Notes: generated from the letters alone by a model not told the origin. Positions 25,477 through 34,914 are shown, numbered from the stretch's first letter. The stretch is 64,000 nucleotides of DNA from Pedobacter sp. FW305-3-2-15-E-R2A2 (GCF_038446955.1 NZ_CP151803.1:5766001-5830000); one strand, 5' to 3'. Numbers and translations are program-made.

Positions 25477-27510
25477 ATGAATATAAAACTGAAAAGCTAT
25501 TTTGCTGCTTTGGGGATTATTGCTGCGAGCTATTCTGCACAAGCCCAATCTCCTGCAAAATTTATAGATCCTGCAAATATGGATCTTACCGTAAAACCTG
25601 GAGACGATTTCTATAAATATGCGAGTGGTACCTGGATCAAGAACAATCCCGTTCCTGCAAAAGAAACCCGTTGGGGAAGTTTTAATGCCCTTCGTGATTT
25701 CAATATCAATGCCGTTAAAGGGCTGGTTGAAGATGCAGCCGCCGACAAATCTGCTCCTGCAGGTTCTGTTAAAAGACGTGTAGGCGATTTCTATACCGCA
25801 GCAATGGATAGCATTACCATTGAAAAACTGGGCTATACGCCTATCAAAGCAGATCTTGCGAAGATACAACTGATTAAAGACATCCCGGGTATTCTCGATC
25901 ATGCCGCTTATCTGCGTACTTCAGGTCTTGCTGCACCTATGTTTAGCTTTTACGTCGGACAGGACAGAAAAAATGTAAACAAATACCTGGCGCAACTTGG
26001 ACAAGGAGGAACAACCCTGCCCGACCGTGACTATTATTTAAAGGACGACAGCAGGAGTGTAAAAATCAGGGAAGCCTACCAAACCTATATGACTACCCTC
26101 TTTACCTTAACTGGGAATAACGCCGCGGAAGCAAAGAAAAAAGCAACCGCTGTAATGGCGATTGAAAAGCAACTCGCAGCAGCACAAATGGCAAGGGTGG
26201 AAATGCGCGATCCGCATAAAACCTATAATAAGTTTACCGTTACTGAGTTCAGCAAAACCACTCCGGGATTAGACTGGAGTACCATGCTTCCTAAATTTAA
26301 GGTAAAAGGGCAAGATACCATTTTAGTTTCCTCTCCTAAGTTCTTCACGAGCCTGGATGGAATGCTGAAAACGGTCTCTCTTTCAGACTGGAAAACCTAT
26401 CTGGAATGGAATATTTTAAAATCTGCCGCACCTAACTTAAGTTCTCCTTTTGTGAATGCAAACTTTGCCTTTACACAGGCACAAAGCGGACAAAAAATAC
26501 AAACACCAAGATGGCAAAGGATGTCTCAGCTTACAGACGGAACGATAGGCGAACTCTTAGGCCAGCTTTACGTGGCTAAATACTTCAAGCCTGATGCCAA
26601 AGTACGCATGACGGAACTGATCAGCAACCTTAGAAAAGCATTTGAAATCCGGATTAAAGGTCTGGACTGGATGAGCGACGTCACCAAAGGAAAAGCATTG
26701 GAAAAACTGAATGCTTTTGTGCCAAAGATCGGTTATCCTGAAAAATGGAAAACCTATGATGGCCTAACAATTGGCCGCACGACCTATTTACAAAACCTGC
26801 GCAATTCAGGTGCATGGGCCTATAATGAAATGGTAGATCAACTGGGCAAGCCGGTAGACCGGACCCGTTTCGGCATGACTCCACCAACGGTAAATGCCTA
26901 TTACAGTCCGACGATGAATGAGATTGTATTCCCTGCCGGAATTCTTCAGTTCCCGTTCTTTGACCCTAACGCTGATGACGCTGTAAATTATGGTGGTATT
27001 GGTGCAGTGATCGGACATGAGATGTCGCACGGATTTGACGATTCAGGTAGCCAATATGATAAAGATGGAAACCTGCGCAACTGGTGGACACCGGAAGATA
27101 AAGTTAAATTTGAAGCCAAGACCAAGGCATTGGGTGAACAGTTTGATGCCTATACGGTATTGGATACCATCCATGTCATCGGTAAACTGACCATGGGCGA
27201 AAATATCGGTGATCTTGGTGGATTAAATGCAGCTTATACCGCATTCAAATTAACCAAACAAGGTCAGTCTGAGGAGAAAATCGATGGTTTTACCCCAGAT
27301 CAGCGTTTCTTCTTATCCTGGGCTCAGGTATGGAGAGGAAATGTTTTGGATGAAACCGCAGCGCAGTTAATCAAAACTGATCCGCATTCGCCAGGTCCTT
27401 ACAGAACCATTGGTGCTCCGGTAAATATGGATGCCTGGTACAAAGCATTTGATGTACAGCCAGGTGATAAATTATACAAAAAACCAGAAGACAGAATCAG
27501 GATGTGGTAA
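25477..27510 (+). CDS. M13 (neprilysin/PepO) family metallopeptidase
   Basis: 677 residues with a signal peptide (MNIKLKSYFAALGIIAAS, cleavage near SAQA/Q). The zinc site HEMSH is at 514-518 (GAVIGHEMSHGFDDSG) and the third ligand is Glu575 in GENIGDLGG. The family's NAYYSP substrate motif and the C-terminal RMW ending (usually CxxW) are present, as is the N-terminal helical M13_N domain (DPANMDLTVKPGDDFYKYA). It is a periplasmic oligopeptidase, complete and single, ended by a terminator. A small hairpin (TTGATCCC/GGGATTAA) lies at 25427-25447 in its leader. Confidence 0.96.
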   Translation: MNIKLKSYFAALGIIAASYSAQAQSPAKFIDPANMDLTVKPGDDFYKYASGTWIKNNPVPAKETRWGSFNALRDFNINAVKGLVEDAAADKSAPAGSVKRRVGDFYTAAMDSITIEKLGYTPIKADLAKIQLIKDIPGILDHAAYLRTSGLAAPMFSFYVGQDRKNVNKYLAQLGQGGTTLPDRDYYLKDDSRSVKIREAYQTYMTTLFTLTGNNAAEAKKKATAVMAIEKQLAAAQMARVEMRDPHKTYNKFTVTEFSKTTPGLDWSTMLPKFKVKGQDTILVSSPKFFTSLDGMLKTVSLSDWKTYLEWNILKSAAPNLSSPFVNANFAFTQAQSGQKIQTPRWQRMSQLTDGTIGELLGQLYVAKYFKPDAKVRMTELISNLRKAFEIRIKGLDWMSDVTKGKALEKLNAFVPKIGYPEKWKTYDGLTIGRTTYLQNLRNSGAWAYNEMVDQLGKPVDRTRFGMTPPTVNAYYSPTMNEIVFPAGILQFPFFDPNADDAVNYGGIGAVIGHEMSHGFDDSGSQYDKDGNLRNWWTPEDKVKFEAKTKALGEQFDAYTVLDTIHVIGKLTMGENIGDLGGLNAAYTAFKLTKQGQSEEKIDGFTPDQRFFLSWAQVWRGNVLDETAAQLIKTDPHSPGPYRTIGAPVNMDAWYKAFDVQPGDKLYKKPEDRIRMW

Positions 27511-27546
27511 AACACATTGGCACATAGATATCTTGACTTCTATATA

Positions 27547-27574
27547 TAAAGGCATCATTTTCATGATGCCTTTA
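27547..27574. terminator. Bidirectional intrinsic terminator
   Basis: TAAAGGCATCAT and ATGATGCCTTTA form a 12-bp perfect stem with a TTTC loop, shared by the converging M13 peptidase and MmcQ genes. Confidence 0.85.
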
Positions 27575-27577
27575 TGT

Positions 27578-27913
27578 TTATTTATATTTTTCCTGAAGCT
27601 TTTTGCTCAGCTTGGCAAGCACCAGTGCCCTTGATTCGGAAATCCTTCTTTTAAGCTCATCATCCGGCATCACTTCTAAACCATCCACCCTTACCCATTG
27701 CCTCTTGGCCATATGAGATGCCTGTTGAATTCCTGCCCTGCCAACCAGCGCATCGAAATCCTCCGGATCACATTTAATAGAAAAGCTTCCCTCTTCTAAA
27801 GAGATGATCACAAACATCTTCTCTTCGATCATGAAGCAAAGGTGTCCCCATTTCATCCCTTCGGTAGTTCCGTTTAAAGTCAGACAATATTCTCTGAATG
27901 TTTCAATATCCAT
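27578..27913 (-). CDS. MmcQ/YjbR family protein
   Basis: 111 residues from MDIETFREYCLTLNGTTEGM; an in-frame ATG 30 bases upstream adds an odd leader and is rejected. The pattern GTTEGMKWGHLCFMIEEKMF, FSIKCDPEDFDALVG and QWVRVDG is that of MmcQ/YjbR (double wing, CyaY-like) proteins, proposed to bind DNA. The Bacteroidota length (about 115) is normal. The cellular role is unknown. Confidence 0.92.
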   Translation of the reverse strand: MDIETFREYCLTLNGTTEGMKWGHLCFMIEEKMFVIISLEEGSFSIKCDPEDFDALVGRAGIQQASHMAKRQWVRVDGLEVMPDDELKRRISESRALVLAKLSKKLQEKYK

Positions 27914-28014
27914 AATTTGCAAATAATTCCTAAAGCTAATCACCTTTTGAATAAATGCAAGCCCCCCTCCTTCCTACAATTTAAAAAACATTATCTTGCG
28001 GCACATCTGTAAAA

Positions 28015-28677
28015 ATGAATAAAATAACCATTACTGCCGACGGCTCGAATACCTTATACAACGAAACTATTGGGGAACATTACCATTCTAAACATGGTGC
28101 GTTGCAGGAAAGCAAGCATGTATTTATTGATGCTGGCCTGAAACACGTTGCCGCCAGCCGGAAAGAGATTTCCATTCTGGAAATCGGCTTTGGCACCGGT
28201 CTTAATTTTCTGTTAACGCTTGCGCATGCGGTGGAAGAAAACCTTCAGCTCCGCTATACCGGAATAGAAGCTTTCCCTCTGGAAACCGCAGAATTGCAAT
28301 CCACAGGATACCACCAATACGTTCCCGAAGAAATATGGAACAGCCTGGAAACAAATTACCTTTCCGCATTAAAGGCTCCTGTAGCACTTTTACCCGGGCA
28401 ACAGTTGTTCATTCCCCATACCACACTCGATCAGTTTCAAAGCGCCGCAGCATTTGACCTGATTTACTTTGACGCCTTTTCTGTGCAGCATCAACCGGAA
28501 ATGTGGTCTGATGAAATCATTGCACATACCTGTAGTTTTCTTAAACCTGGCGGCACCTTTGTCACTTATGCCATCACAGGAAAATTAAAACGTGCGCTTA
28601 AAGCCAATGGCTTTAGCATTGAAAAACTTCCTGGGGCACCTGGTAAAAGGGAAATGCTCAGAGGAACCAAGTTGTAG
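28015..28677 (+). CDS. mnmD: tRNA (mnm5s2U34) methyltransferase, MnmD
   Basis: 220 residues, the lone methyltransferase half of MnmC without the FAD oxidase domain. The SAM site is EIGFGTGLNFLLTL (about 55-68) and the conserved catalytic stretch is DLIYFDAFSVQHQPEMW (about 147-163). It methylates the wobble uridine in tRNAs decoding split boxes, after MnmEG. The N-terminus TADGSNTLYNETIGEHYHS with HGALQES matches stand-alone MnmD enzymes. It is divergent from the MmcQ gene and not in an operon. Confidence 0.95.
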   Translation: MNKITITADGSNTLYNETIGEHYHSKHGALQESKHVFIDAGLKHVAASRKEISILEIGFGTGLNFLLTLAHAVEENLQLRYTGIEAFPLETAELQSTGYHQYVPEEIWNSLETNYLSALKAPVALLPGQQLFIPHTTLDQFQSAAAFDLIYFDAFSVQHQPEMWSDEIIAHTCSFLKPGGTFVTYAITGKLKRALKANGFSIEKLPGAPGKREMLRGTKL

Positions 28678-28838
28678 TTTTAGCATAGGAGTTCAAAACT
28701 GCCGGCAGAAAAGTCAGTGGAATGTTTAATTCCTTCATTTCTTTATATTTTCCAGTAAGAAGCTAGATATTGTGGAACAAAATCATCCCAGATGTTGTTG
28801 ATCTCTGTACGTTCTCCACATCATAATATAGCTACGCA

Positions 28839-29789
28839 ATGGAAAAAAGAAAATTAGGAAATTCAGACTTATTTGTATACCCGATCACCTTTGGTGGTAA
28901 TGTTTTTGGCTGGACAATAGATCAGGCTAAATCATTCGAAATATTAGATGGCTTCACAGAAGCCGGCTTTAACTTCATAGATACCGCAGATGTATATTCA
29001 AAGTGGAAACCCGGAAACTCCGGAGGAGAATCAGAAACCATTATCGGCAACTGGATGCAGGAAAGAAAAAACCGCAGCCAGGTAATCATTGCCACTAAAG
29101 TAGGTGCCGATATGGGACATGGGAAATCCCTGTCTAAGCAAAATATCCTCGCGGCTGTAGATGCCTCCCTTAAAAGATTAAAAACCGATTATATCGACCT
29201 TTATCAGTCGCATTATGATGACCCTGCTACTCCGGTTGCGGAAACACTGGAAGCTTATGATCAGCTGATCAGAGCAGGCAAAATCCGTTGGATCGGTGCT
29301 TCCAATTATTCGGCGGAGCGTTTAAAGGAATCCCTGGAGACCGCGCAAAAGCTCAGTCTTCCGAAATATCAGACCTTCCAGCCAGAATACAATTTATACG
29401 CCCGGGAAGGATATGAAAAAGAACTGGAGCAAGTGGCCACAGAATACCAGCTAGGCGTGATCAACTATTACGCACTTGCCAGTGGCTTTTTAAGCGGAAA
29501 GTACCGTTCTGAGGCTGACTTAAATAAAAGTCAGCGGGGCGGCGGAATGAGCCAGTACTTAAATGCAAGAGGATTTAAAATACTGAAAGCTTTAGATGAA
29601 GTTTCGGAGCAATACAATGCTTCTCCCGCAAGTGTGGCCCTGGCCTGGCTGATTGCCCGTCCTTCGGTAACAGCTCCAATTGCCAGCGTAACTAGCTTAA
29701 GTCAGTTGGAAGACCTGAAAAGAGCCGCTGCTTTAAAATTAAACATAGAAGATATTGCCATATTAGATCAGGCAAGTGACTGGAAATAA
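28839..29789 (+). CDS. Aldo/keto reductase
   Basis: 316 residues, an NADPH-dependent TIM-barrel enzyme. Catalytic tetrad: Asp in FIDTADVYS, the Tyr of the same motif, Lys in VIIATKVGAD and His in YQSHYDD. The nucleotide-binding end is SVTSLSQLEDLKRA. The opening MEKRKLGNSDLFVYPITFGG and the loop GGESETIIGNW are typical of the YghZ/Tas-like group in Bacteroidota. The substrate is unknown. It is a single gene with a terminator downstream. Confidence 0.93.
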   Translation: MEKRKLGNSDLFVYPITFGGNVFGWTIDQAKSFEILDGFTEAGFNFIDTADVYSKWKPGNSGGESETIIGNWMQERKNRSQVIIATKVGADMGHGKSLSKQNILAAVDASLKRLKTDYIDLYQSHYDDPATPVAETLEAYDQLIRAGKIRWIGASNYSAERLKESLETAQKLSLPKYQTFQPEYNLYAREGYEKELEQVATEYQLGVINYYALASGFLSGKYRSEADLNKSQRGGGMSQYLNARGFKILKALDEVSEQYNASPASVALAWLIARPSVTAPIASVTSLSQLEDLKRAAALKLNIEDIAILDQASDWK

Positions 29790-29830
29790 GCCATTCTTCT
29801 TTGCTTAAAAAGGAATATATTTAAAATATT

Positions 29831-29863
29831 AATGCCCTGCCGAATAATAATTGGCAGGGCATT
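29831..29863 (+). terminator. Intrinsic terminator after the aldo/keto reductase
   Basis: AATGCCCTGCC and GGCAGGGCATT form an 11-bp perfect stem with an 11-base loop, followed by TTGTCTTT. Confidence 0.8.
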
Positions 29864-29910
29864 TGTCTTTATGTGTAAATTACCTTTAATTTAAAACCTG
29901 GAAAAACCCT

Positions 29911-31026
29911 ATGAAGAACCTCTCCACACAACCTTTTACCACCAAACTGGCGATGGTGCTGTTCTCCATCATCTGTGTTGGATACCTGGCCATTTTAGGT
30001 CAGACTTTGCTTGCTCCATTGCTGACTTCCTTTTTACTTGCGGTACTGTTGCTGCCTATGGCTAATTTTCTGGAACAGAAATGGCGCTTCAAAAGGAGTA
30101 TGGCTTCCATCGTGTCGGTGGTGATTATGATTGCCGTAATTTCCGGAATCCTTTACTTTCTGGCGAACCAGCTGACCGATCTATGGCAGGATTGGCCACT
30201 GTTGAAGAAACAGGGGGAAACCTCTTTTCATGAACTGCAACATTGGATCTCTTCTACTTTTGGCGTAAATGCACAGAAGCAAATTGAATATGTGAAAGAC
30301 GGCGCTTCCAAAGCACTATCTACCAGTGCTACCGTACTGGGTGCGACTTTACTGACCCTCTCCTCATCCCTTTTGTTCTTGTTTTTCCTTTTGCTTTTCA
30401 CCTTTTTCCTGCTCAATTACCGCAAGGTCTTGTTCAGCTTTCTGACCTCCGTATTTGAGGAGGAACATACAGAAAAGGTAGGTGAAATTGTAAGACGCAT
30501 TCAATACATTATAAAAAAATACATTACCGGTCTGTTTTTACAGATGCTCATTGTGACCATCATGATGATGCTTGTCCTTTGGGCATTGGGCGTAAAATAT
30601 GCCGTATTGTTGGGCTTAATTGCAGGGATTTTTAACATCATCCCTTACATCGGTATTTTCAGTGCTTTACTCATCAGTGTGCTCATCACCTTTGCTACGG
30701 CAGGGGCGGCGAAAGTATTGCTTGTGATCGTGGCTTTTGCAGCAGTACATGCGGTTGACGGAAATATCCTTATGCCATTGGTGGTCGGTTCAAAGGTTAA
30801 AATCAATGCGCTATTTGCTTTCATCGGCATTGTGGTAGGAGAAATGGTCTGGGGAATCTCAGGAATGTTTCTCTGTATCCCCTACCTCGCGATGTTAAAG
30901 ATCATTTTTGACAAGGTGGATTCTTTGAAACCATGGGGAGTCCTTCTTGGAGGTGAGGATAAACCACATAAAAAACGAAAGATTTACCGGATTACCAAGA
31001 ACATCAAATTAGAAGAACAGGAATAA
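29911..31026 (+). CDS. AI-2E family transporter (PF01594-like permease)
   Basis: 371 residues with about eight membrane helices. The family pattern is clear: two N-terminal helices, the soluble loop (QLTDLWQDWPLLKKQGETS), a long hydrophobic block (LLTLSSSLLFLFFLLLFTFF) and the C-terminal GIFNIIPYIGIFSALLISVL with VDGNILMPLVVGSKVKINAL. Members export various solutes or sodium; the AI-2 role is known only for a few. The next gene starts 4 bp after its stop and is probably co-transcribed. TACCTTTA near 29881 is one base off the -7 consensus. Confidence 0.93.
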   Translation: MKNLSTQPFTTKLAMVLFSIICVGYLAILGQTLLAPLLTSFLLAVLLLPMANFLEQKWRFKRSMASIVSVVIMIAVISGILYFLANQLTDLWQDWPLLKKQGETSFHELQHWISSTFGVNAQKQIEYVKDGASKALSTSATVLGATLLTLSSSLLFLFFLLLFTFFLLNYRKVLFSFLTSVFEEEHTEKVGEIVRRIQYIIKKYITGLFLQMLIVTIMMMLVLWALGVKYAVLLGLIAGIFNIIPYIGIFSALLISVLITFATAGAAKVLLVIVAFAAVHAVDGNILMPLVVGSKVKINALFAFIGIVVGEMVWGISGMFLCIPYLAMLKIIFDKVDSLKPWGVLLGGEDKPHKKRKIYRITKNIKLEEQE

Positions 31027-31030
31027 GGTT

Positions 31031-31327
31031 ATGCGTGAAAACAGGTCGCCCCATATATTAAGTACCTCAGCAAATTTGCTGGGTTTATGTTTCATTGTAC
31101 TGACCTCCATCAAGGTGTCAAAGATGCAGGATGTGACGTTGATCGATGAGACGACCGCAATGGCAATCATCCTGTTTATGACCAGCTGTCTTCTTTCTTT
31201 TCTCTCGATGAGAAGGAAACAGGGAAGTAACGACCGGTTGGAGAAAATAGCCGACATCATCTTTTTATCCGGTCTGATTGTTCTTTTTTTAACCACAATG
31301 ATGATTACCTTTAACGTCATCAAATAA
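31031..31327 (+). CDS. Small three-helix membrane protein
   Basis: 98 residues with three hydrophobic segments (ILSTSANLLGLCFIVLTSI, MAIILFMTSCLLSFLSM, IIFLSGLIVLFLTTMMITF) and a basic loop RRKQGSNDRLEK. It has the layout of a conserved Bacteroidota inner-membrane protein of unknown function. It is tightly placed between the AI-2E permease (4 bp) and mazG (9 bp), so the three form an operon. Confidence 0.85.
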   Translation: MRENRSPHILSTSANLLGLCFIVLTSIKVSKMQDVTLIDETTAMAIILFMTSCLLSFLSMRRKQGSNDRLEKIADIIFLSGLIVLFLTTMMITFNVIK

Positions 31328-31336
31328 TTCGTCAAA

Positions 31337-32143
31337 ATGCCCAACCACATCGCCCCTTTAACTGCTGCCGATCCTTCTGCCGCCTTCCTCAGGTTATTAA
31401 CCGTTTTAGATACCCTTCGCACAGATTGTCCATGGGATAAAAAACAAACCATGGAAAGCCTTCGTCATTTAACCATCGAAGAAACCTATGAATTGTCGGA
31501 CGCCATTCTTGAGGGTGACCTCGAAGAAGTAAAGAAAGAGCTGGGGGATGTGATGATGCACCTTGTGTTTTATGCCAGAATCGCTTCAGAAACCAACGAC
31601 TTTACCATTGTCGATGTACTCAATGGGGTTTGCGATAAACTCATCAACCGTCACCCGCACATCTATGGAGATGTGGAAGTACAGGATGAAAATGATGTAA
31701 AACGCAACTGGGAACAGATCAAACTTAAAGAAGGAAATAAATCTGTTTTAGCAGGCGTACCTGCTGGTTTGCCTTCTTTGGTGAAAGCCAGCCGTATTCA
31801 GGAAAAAGCCAGAGGTGTTGGCTTTGACTGGGATGATAAAACTCAGGTTTGGGAAAAGGTGGAAGAAGAACTTCAGGAATTTAAAAACGAGTTCAATACC
31901 GTTGACCATACGGCAATCGATGTAGAAAAGGCGGAAGGAGAATTTGGAGACCTTCTTTTTTCCCTGATCAACTACGCCCGTTTCATCAACATCAATCCGG
32001 AAAATGCGCTGGAAAAAACCAATAAAAAGTTCATCAAGCGTTTCCAGTATCTGGAAGCTAAGGCAAAGGAAAATGGGAAGGCTTTACAGGACATGACCCT
32101 TGCCGAAATGGACGTTTACTGGAATGAAGCAAAGAAAGTATAG
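31337..32143 (+). CDS. mazG: Nucleoside triphosphate pyrophosphohydrolase MazG
   Basis: 268 residues with two MazG domains. The first has the metal-binding EExxE/ExxD pattern (LTIEETYELSDAILEGDLEE, then KKELGDVMMHLVFYARI) and the second EKVEEELQEFKNEF with EGEFGDLLFSLINYARF. The linker KASRIQEKARGVGFDWDD is diagnostic. It hydrolyses non-canonical or excess NTPs to NMP and pyrophosphate in the cytoplasm. It is the last gene of the AI-2E operon and is ended by a terminator. Confidence 0.97.
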   Translation: MPNHIAPLTAADPSAAFLRLLTVLDTLRTDCPWDKKQTMESLRHLTIEETYELSDAILEGDLEEVKKELGDVMMHLVFYARIASETNDFTIVDVLNGVCDKLINRHPHIYGDVEVQDENDVKRNWEQIKLKEGNKSVLAGVPAGLPSLVKASRIQEKARGVGFDWDDKTQVWEKVEEELQEFKNEFNTVDHTAIDVEKAEGEFGDLLFSLINYARFININPENALEKTNKKFIKRFQYLEAKAKENGKALQDMTLAEMDVYWNEAKKV

Positions 32144-32164
32144 GATATTCTCAAAATAGCACAT

Positions 32165-32200
32165 AAAAAAAATGCCTTCCGGTTGGGAAGGCATTTTTTT
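32165..32200. terminator. Bidirectional intrinsic terminator
   Basis: AATGCCTTCC pairs with GGAAGGCATT around a 5-base loop, flanked by A and T runs on the two sides. It separates converging mazG and the DEAD-box-like gene. Confidence 0.88.
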
Positions 32201-32201
32201 G

Positions 32202-33503
32202 TTAACCATGTTTTTTCTTCATGGTCATTTTGGCCTTCTGGCCAATGCCATAGTTATAATCTTTGCTATTGCTTTCTTTCTTATCATGGTAAGCTCCGCC
32301 ACCCTGAGGTGCCACATTCTTCTCCTTAACGATCCTGCTTTTATCAATGCCACCTTTAGCTTTTGTTACTTTATCGATCACCAGATCTTCAGGTAATTCC
32401 ATTACAGTTAGTTTCTTTCCGATAGATTGCTCGATCTTTTTCACTTCTACCAGTTCCATATCTGTAGAGAAAGTAATGGCCACCACTTCTTCCTCATCAG
32501 TTTTCACGATTCTGCTCAGGAAAGTTTCCTTTTGCTCCGGAACTTCGAAATGGAAAAGGAAAGGAATTCCGGACAGGTCTAAACCAGAAGTACCTTCATT
32601 TGCAACGATCAGCACCCTTGCTTCAGGTGTTTCCTTGAAATCTTCGATATGATCAAAGCCTTCCTCGTCAAAGAACAAAGGGTTCAATACGGAAACGGCA
32701 CCAGGTCTGGCGGAATGTAAGCTTTTACCCAATTTTTGAGCCGTCAGACGGGTATTTACGAATACCACTACTTTATCAAAGACCTCATCATCTCTCAAAA
32801 GGAGGTTCAGCAGGTTAATTTTTGTTTTAAAATTAGGAACAGGATACAAAAGCAGTTCATGGGTATTGGCCTGGCTATCGCCCAGGTCTTCCACTTCCAA
32901 TGTTGTTGGAAAGTTCAGGAACTGATCGATCATATTGTTTAGTTTTTCATGAACAACAGTCGTAAAAATCAGGTGTTGACATTTCCCTGCACTTCTTGCC
33001 AGTTCAGCAACCGGAAGTTGCATTCCCTGTTTTACAATCACTTCTGCATCATCCACAATAAACATTTGCAGTTTACTCGTATTTAAACCAAGTTTCAGGT
33101 AAATCGCGCGTGCACGTGTTGGCAAAGCCACCACGATATCTACGCCGTCTACCAGATCCAGCACATCCTGTTCTGTCCCACCAGTTCCATAAAGGCCCAT
33201 GATGCGCAGGTTTTTATTTCTGTTCAGTTTGTCGAATTCTGCGATGACTTCCAATACCTTTTCCTTACTGGGAACAAGGATCAAAACTTTCGGAGCTTCA
33301 TCCGCTGTATATTTAAAGCGCATTAGAACCCCAAGCACATAATTTGTTGTTTTTCCCGACCCTTCAGGAGCAACAGCTATGATATCCTGTCCGCCAAGAA
33401 TTCTTGACATTGTTTTTGCCTGAATCTCTTTTGCAGATATATATCCGGCATCAGTCATCGCTGTTACCAGTTGCTTGCTTAGTTTTAATTTCTCTAATGA
33501 CAC
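32202..33503 (-). CDS. Degenerate DEAD-box-like helicase protein
   Basis: 433 residues starting at GTG (33503): VSLEKLKLSKQLVTAMTDAG, as expected for the Q-motif region. The P-loop is APEGSGKT (45-52, usually AxTGxGKT), motif II reads VDDAE where DEAD is expected, motif III is TTV where SAT is expected, and the HRxGRxGR arginine finger of motif VI is missing (the region reads ETFLSRIVKTDEEE). Both RecA-like domains are still recognisable (VVVFVNTRLTAQKLGKSLHS; TSGLDLSGIPFLFHFEVPE). The tail is basic (KAKMTMKKKHG). It is probably an RNA-binding relative of DEAD-box helicases with weak or no unwinding. The TAnnTTTG promoter is 26 nt upstream. Confidence 0.88.
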   Translation of the reverse strand: MSLEKLKLSKQLVTAMTDAGYISAKEIQAKTMSRILGGQDIIAVAPEGSGKTTNYVLGVLMRFKYTADEAPKVLILVPSKEKVLEVIAEFDKLNRNKNLRIMGLYGTGGTEQDVLDLVDGVDIVVALPTRARAIYLKLGLNTSKLQMFIVDDAEVIVKQGMQLPVAELARSAGKCQHLIFTTVVHEKLNNMIDQFLNFPTTLEVEDLGDSQANTHELLLYPVPNFKTKINLLNLLLRDDEVFDKVVVFVNTRLTAQKLGKSLHSARPGAVSVLNPLFFDEEGFDHIEDFKETPEARVLIVANEGTSGLDLSGIPFLFHFEVPEQKETFLSRIVKTDEEEVVAITFSTDMELVEVKKIEQSIGKKLTVMELPEDLVIDKVTKAKGGIDKSRIVKEKNVAPQGGGAYHDKKESNSKDYNYGIGQKAKMTMKKKHG

Positions 33504-33529
33504 AGTTTCCTTATTAGTATATAATTCTG

Positions 33530-33537
33530 CAAATTTA
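33530..33537 (-). promoter_or_regulatory. -7 promoter element TAAATTTG of the DEAD-box-like gene
   Basis: Exact TAnnTTTG match on the minus strand, 26 nt before the GTG start; it supports that start. Confidence 0.6.
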
Positions 33538-33605
33538 CGTAATATTTAATTGAGGTCTGTAGGCTTTTCAAATTGTCTTATTAATTGCATGTAAAAGCTG
33601 TTTAA

Positions 33606-34364
33606 ATGATCAAAAATTGGTTTTCCGGTTACCGTTCCGTCGATCTTAATGCCTTGTTAGCGGAAAGCAGTCACCGGCCCTGGCCTCTTCCTGAAGGAAA
33701 ATGGCAATATTACCAGGAATGGAATGAGGTATTGTTCTTTCATTGGAAAGTTCCCGCCGCGCTATTAAAGCCTCTGATTCCGGCAGGATTGGAACTGGAC
33801 CTTTTTGAAAATGAGGCCTGGATCTCCCTGGTTCCCTTTACCATGGAAAAGATCAGTCCGGCAGGACTTCCTCCTGTAGCTTTCATCTCGGATTTCCATG
33901 AAATTAACCTGAGGACATATGTGGTAACGGAAGGCAAACCGGGCGTCTATTTCCTGAATATAGAAGGACAAAAACATTTGTCGGTATGGATTGCAAAACA
34001 GCTATCGGGTCTTCCTTATGAGAAAGCAACGATGCAGCGCAGTAAAAACACCTATCTTTCCAGCAATGTGATAAAAGGCTTTAACCTGGACATCGAATTT
34101 GAAGTAAAGGTTTTTCTCCAGTCAAAAAGTAAGCTTGATCTATGGCTTTCAGAAAGATATTGCCTTTACCTTAATCAGGGGCAAAAACTATACAGGTATG
34201 AAATCCATCACCTGGAATGGCAGATTGCGGAGATGGAATTAAAAAAAAATACGATAAACTATCAGATAAACGGTCTCCGTTTTACCGACCTTGCGCCAGA
34301 CCTGATCCGTTATTCCCCTGGTGTAAAAGTACTGGCCTGGGGCCGACAAGAAATTAAAAGATAA
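33606..34364 (+). CDS. YqjF-like DUF2071 protein
   Basis: 252 residues, acetoacetate-decarboxylase-like fold. Diagnostic stretches are FFHWKVPAALLKPLIPAGLE, AWISLVPFTMEKI, INLRTYVVTEGKPGVYFLNI and the C-terminal YSPGVKVLAW. The B. subtilis relative YqjF has no firm function. It is the first of three close rightward genes (6 bp and 1 bp gaps), probably one message with the BstA-like and DUF2059 genes. Confidence 0.92.
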   Translation: MIKNWFSGYRSVDLNALLAESSHRPWPLPEGKWQYYQEWNEVLFFHWKVPAALLKPLIPAGLELDLFENEAWISLVPFTMEKISPAGLPPVAFISDFHEINLRTYVVTEGKPGVYFLNIEGQKHLSVWIAKQLSGLPYEKATMQRSKNTYLSSNVIKGFNLDIEFEVKVFLQSKSKLDLWLSERYCLYLNQGQKLYRYEIHHLEWQIAEMELKKNTINYQINGLRFTDLAPDLIRYSPGVKVLAWGRQEIKR

Positions 34365-34370
34365 AACCCG

Positions 34371-34913
34371 ATGTCAATAACACTTGAAAAACTTAAATTC
34401 CCGATAGGGAAACATGAAAAGCCAGCATTCATTACACCGGAATTGATGGAGCATTACATCTCAACGATTGCGGCTTTCCCGGCAAAGCTTAAAAAGGAGG
34501 TCATCCACCTGAATGACGAACAGCTGGACAGCCCATACAGACCGGATGGCTGGACTATAAGGCAAGTAGTACATCATTGTGCAGATAGCCATATGAATGC
34601 CTTAATTCGTTTTAAATTGGCCTTAACGGAAGACAATCCGATAATCAAACCTTACCATGAGGAAATATGGGCAGAACTCGCAGACAGCAAAACGATGGAG
34701 ATAGCTCCCAGCCTGGCTTTGCTTGAAGGATTACATGCCCGCTGGGAACAATTGCTCCGCAGCCTTTCTCCTTCCGACCTGGAACGCAGTTTTATTCATC
34801 CGGCACATGGGAATAAAGTCTTGCTAAATGAAAACACAAGTATCTATGCCTGGCATGGGGAGCATCACCTGGCACACATTACCGAGTTAAAAAAGAGAAA
34901 TAACTGGACTTAA
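34371..34913 (+). CDS. YfiT/BstA family DinB-fold protein
   Basis: 180 residues, a four-helix DinB bundle. The three metal-binding His of YfiT/BstA are in VVHHCADSH and YAWHGEHHLAHI. The motif YRPDGWTIRQVVHH is typical of the family, whose Bacillus members are bacillithiol S-transferases. Whether this organism uses bacillithiol cannot be told from this window. It is in a probable operon with the DUF2071 and DUF2059 genes. Confidence 0.93.
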   Translation: MSITLEKLKFPIGKHEKPAFITPELMEHYISTIAAFPAKLKKEVIHLNDEQLDSPYRPDGWTIRQVVHHCADSHMNALIRFKLALTEDNPIIKPYHEEIWAELADSKTMEIAPSLALLEGLHARWEQLLRSLSPSDLERSFIHPAHGNKVLLNENTSIYAWHGEHHLAHITELKKRNNWT

Positions 34914-34914
34914 T

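Noticed and set aside
28678..28838. Minus-strand fragment reading INNIWDDFVPQYLASYW before a stop
   Set aside because: It looks protein-like, but it is only about 24 codons long with a stop just upstream and no match I can name; noted as a possible remnant only.
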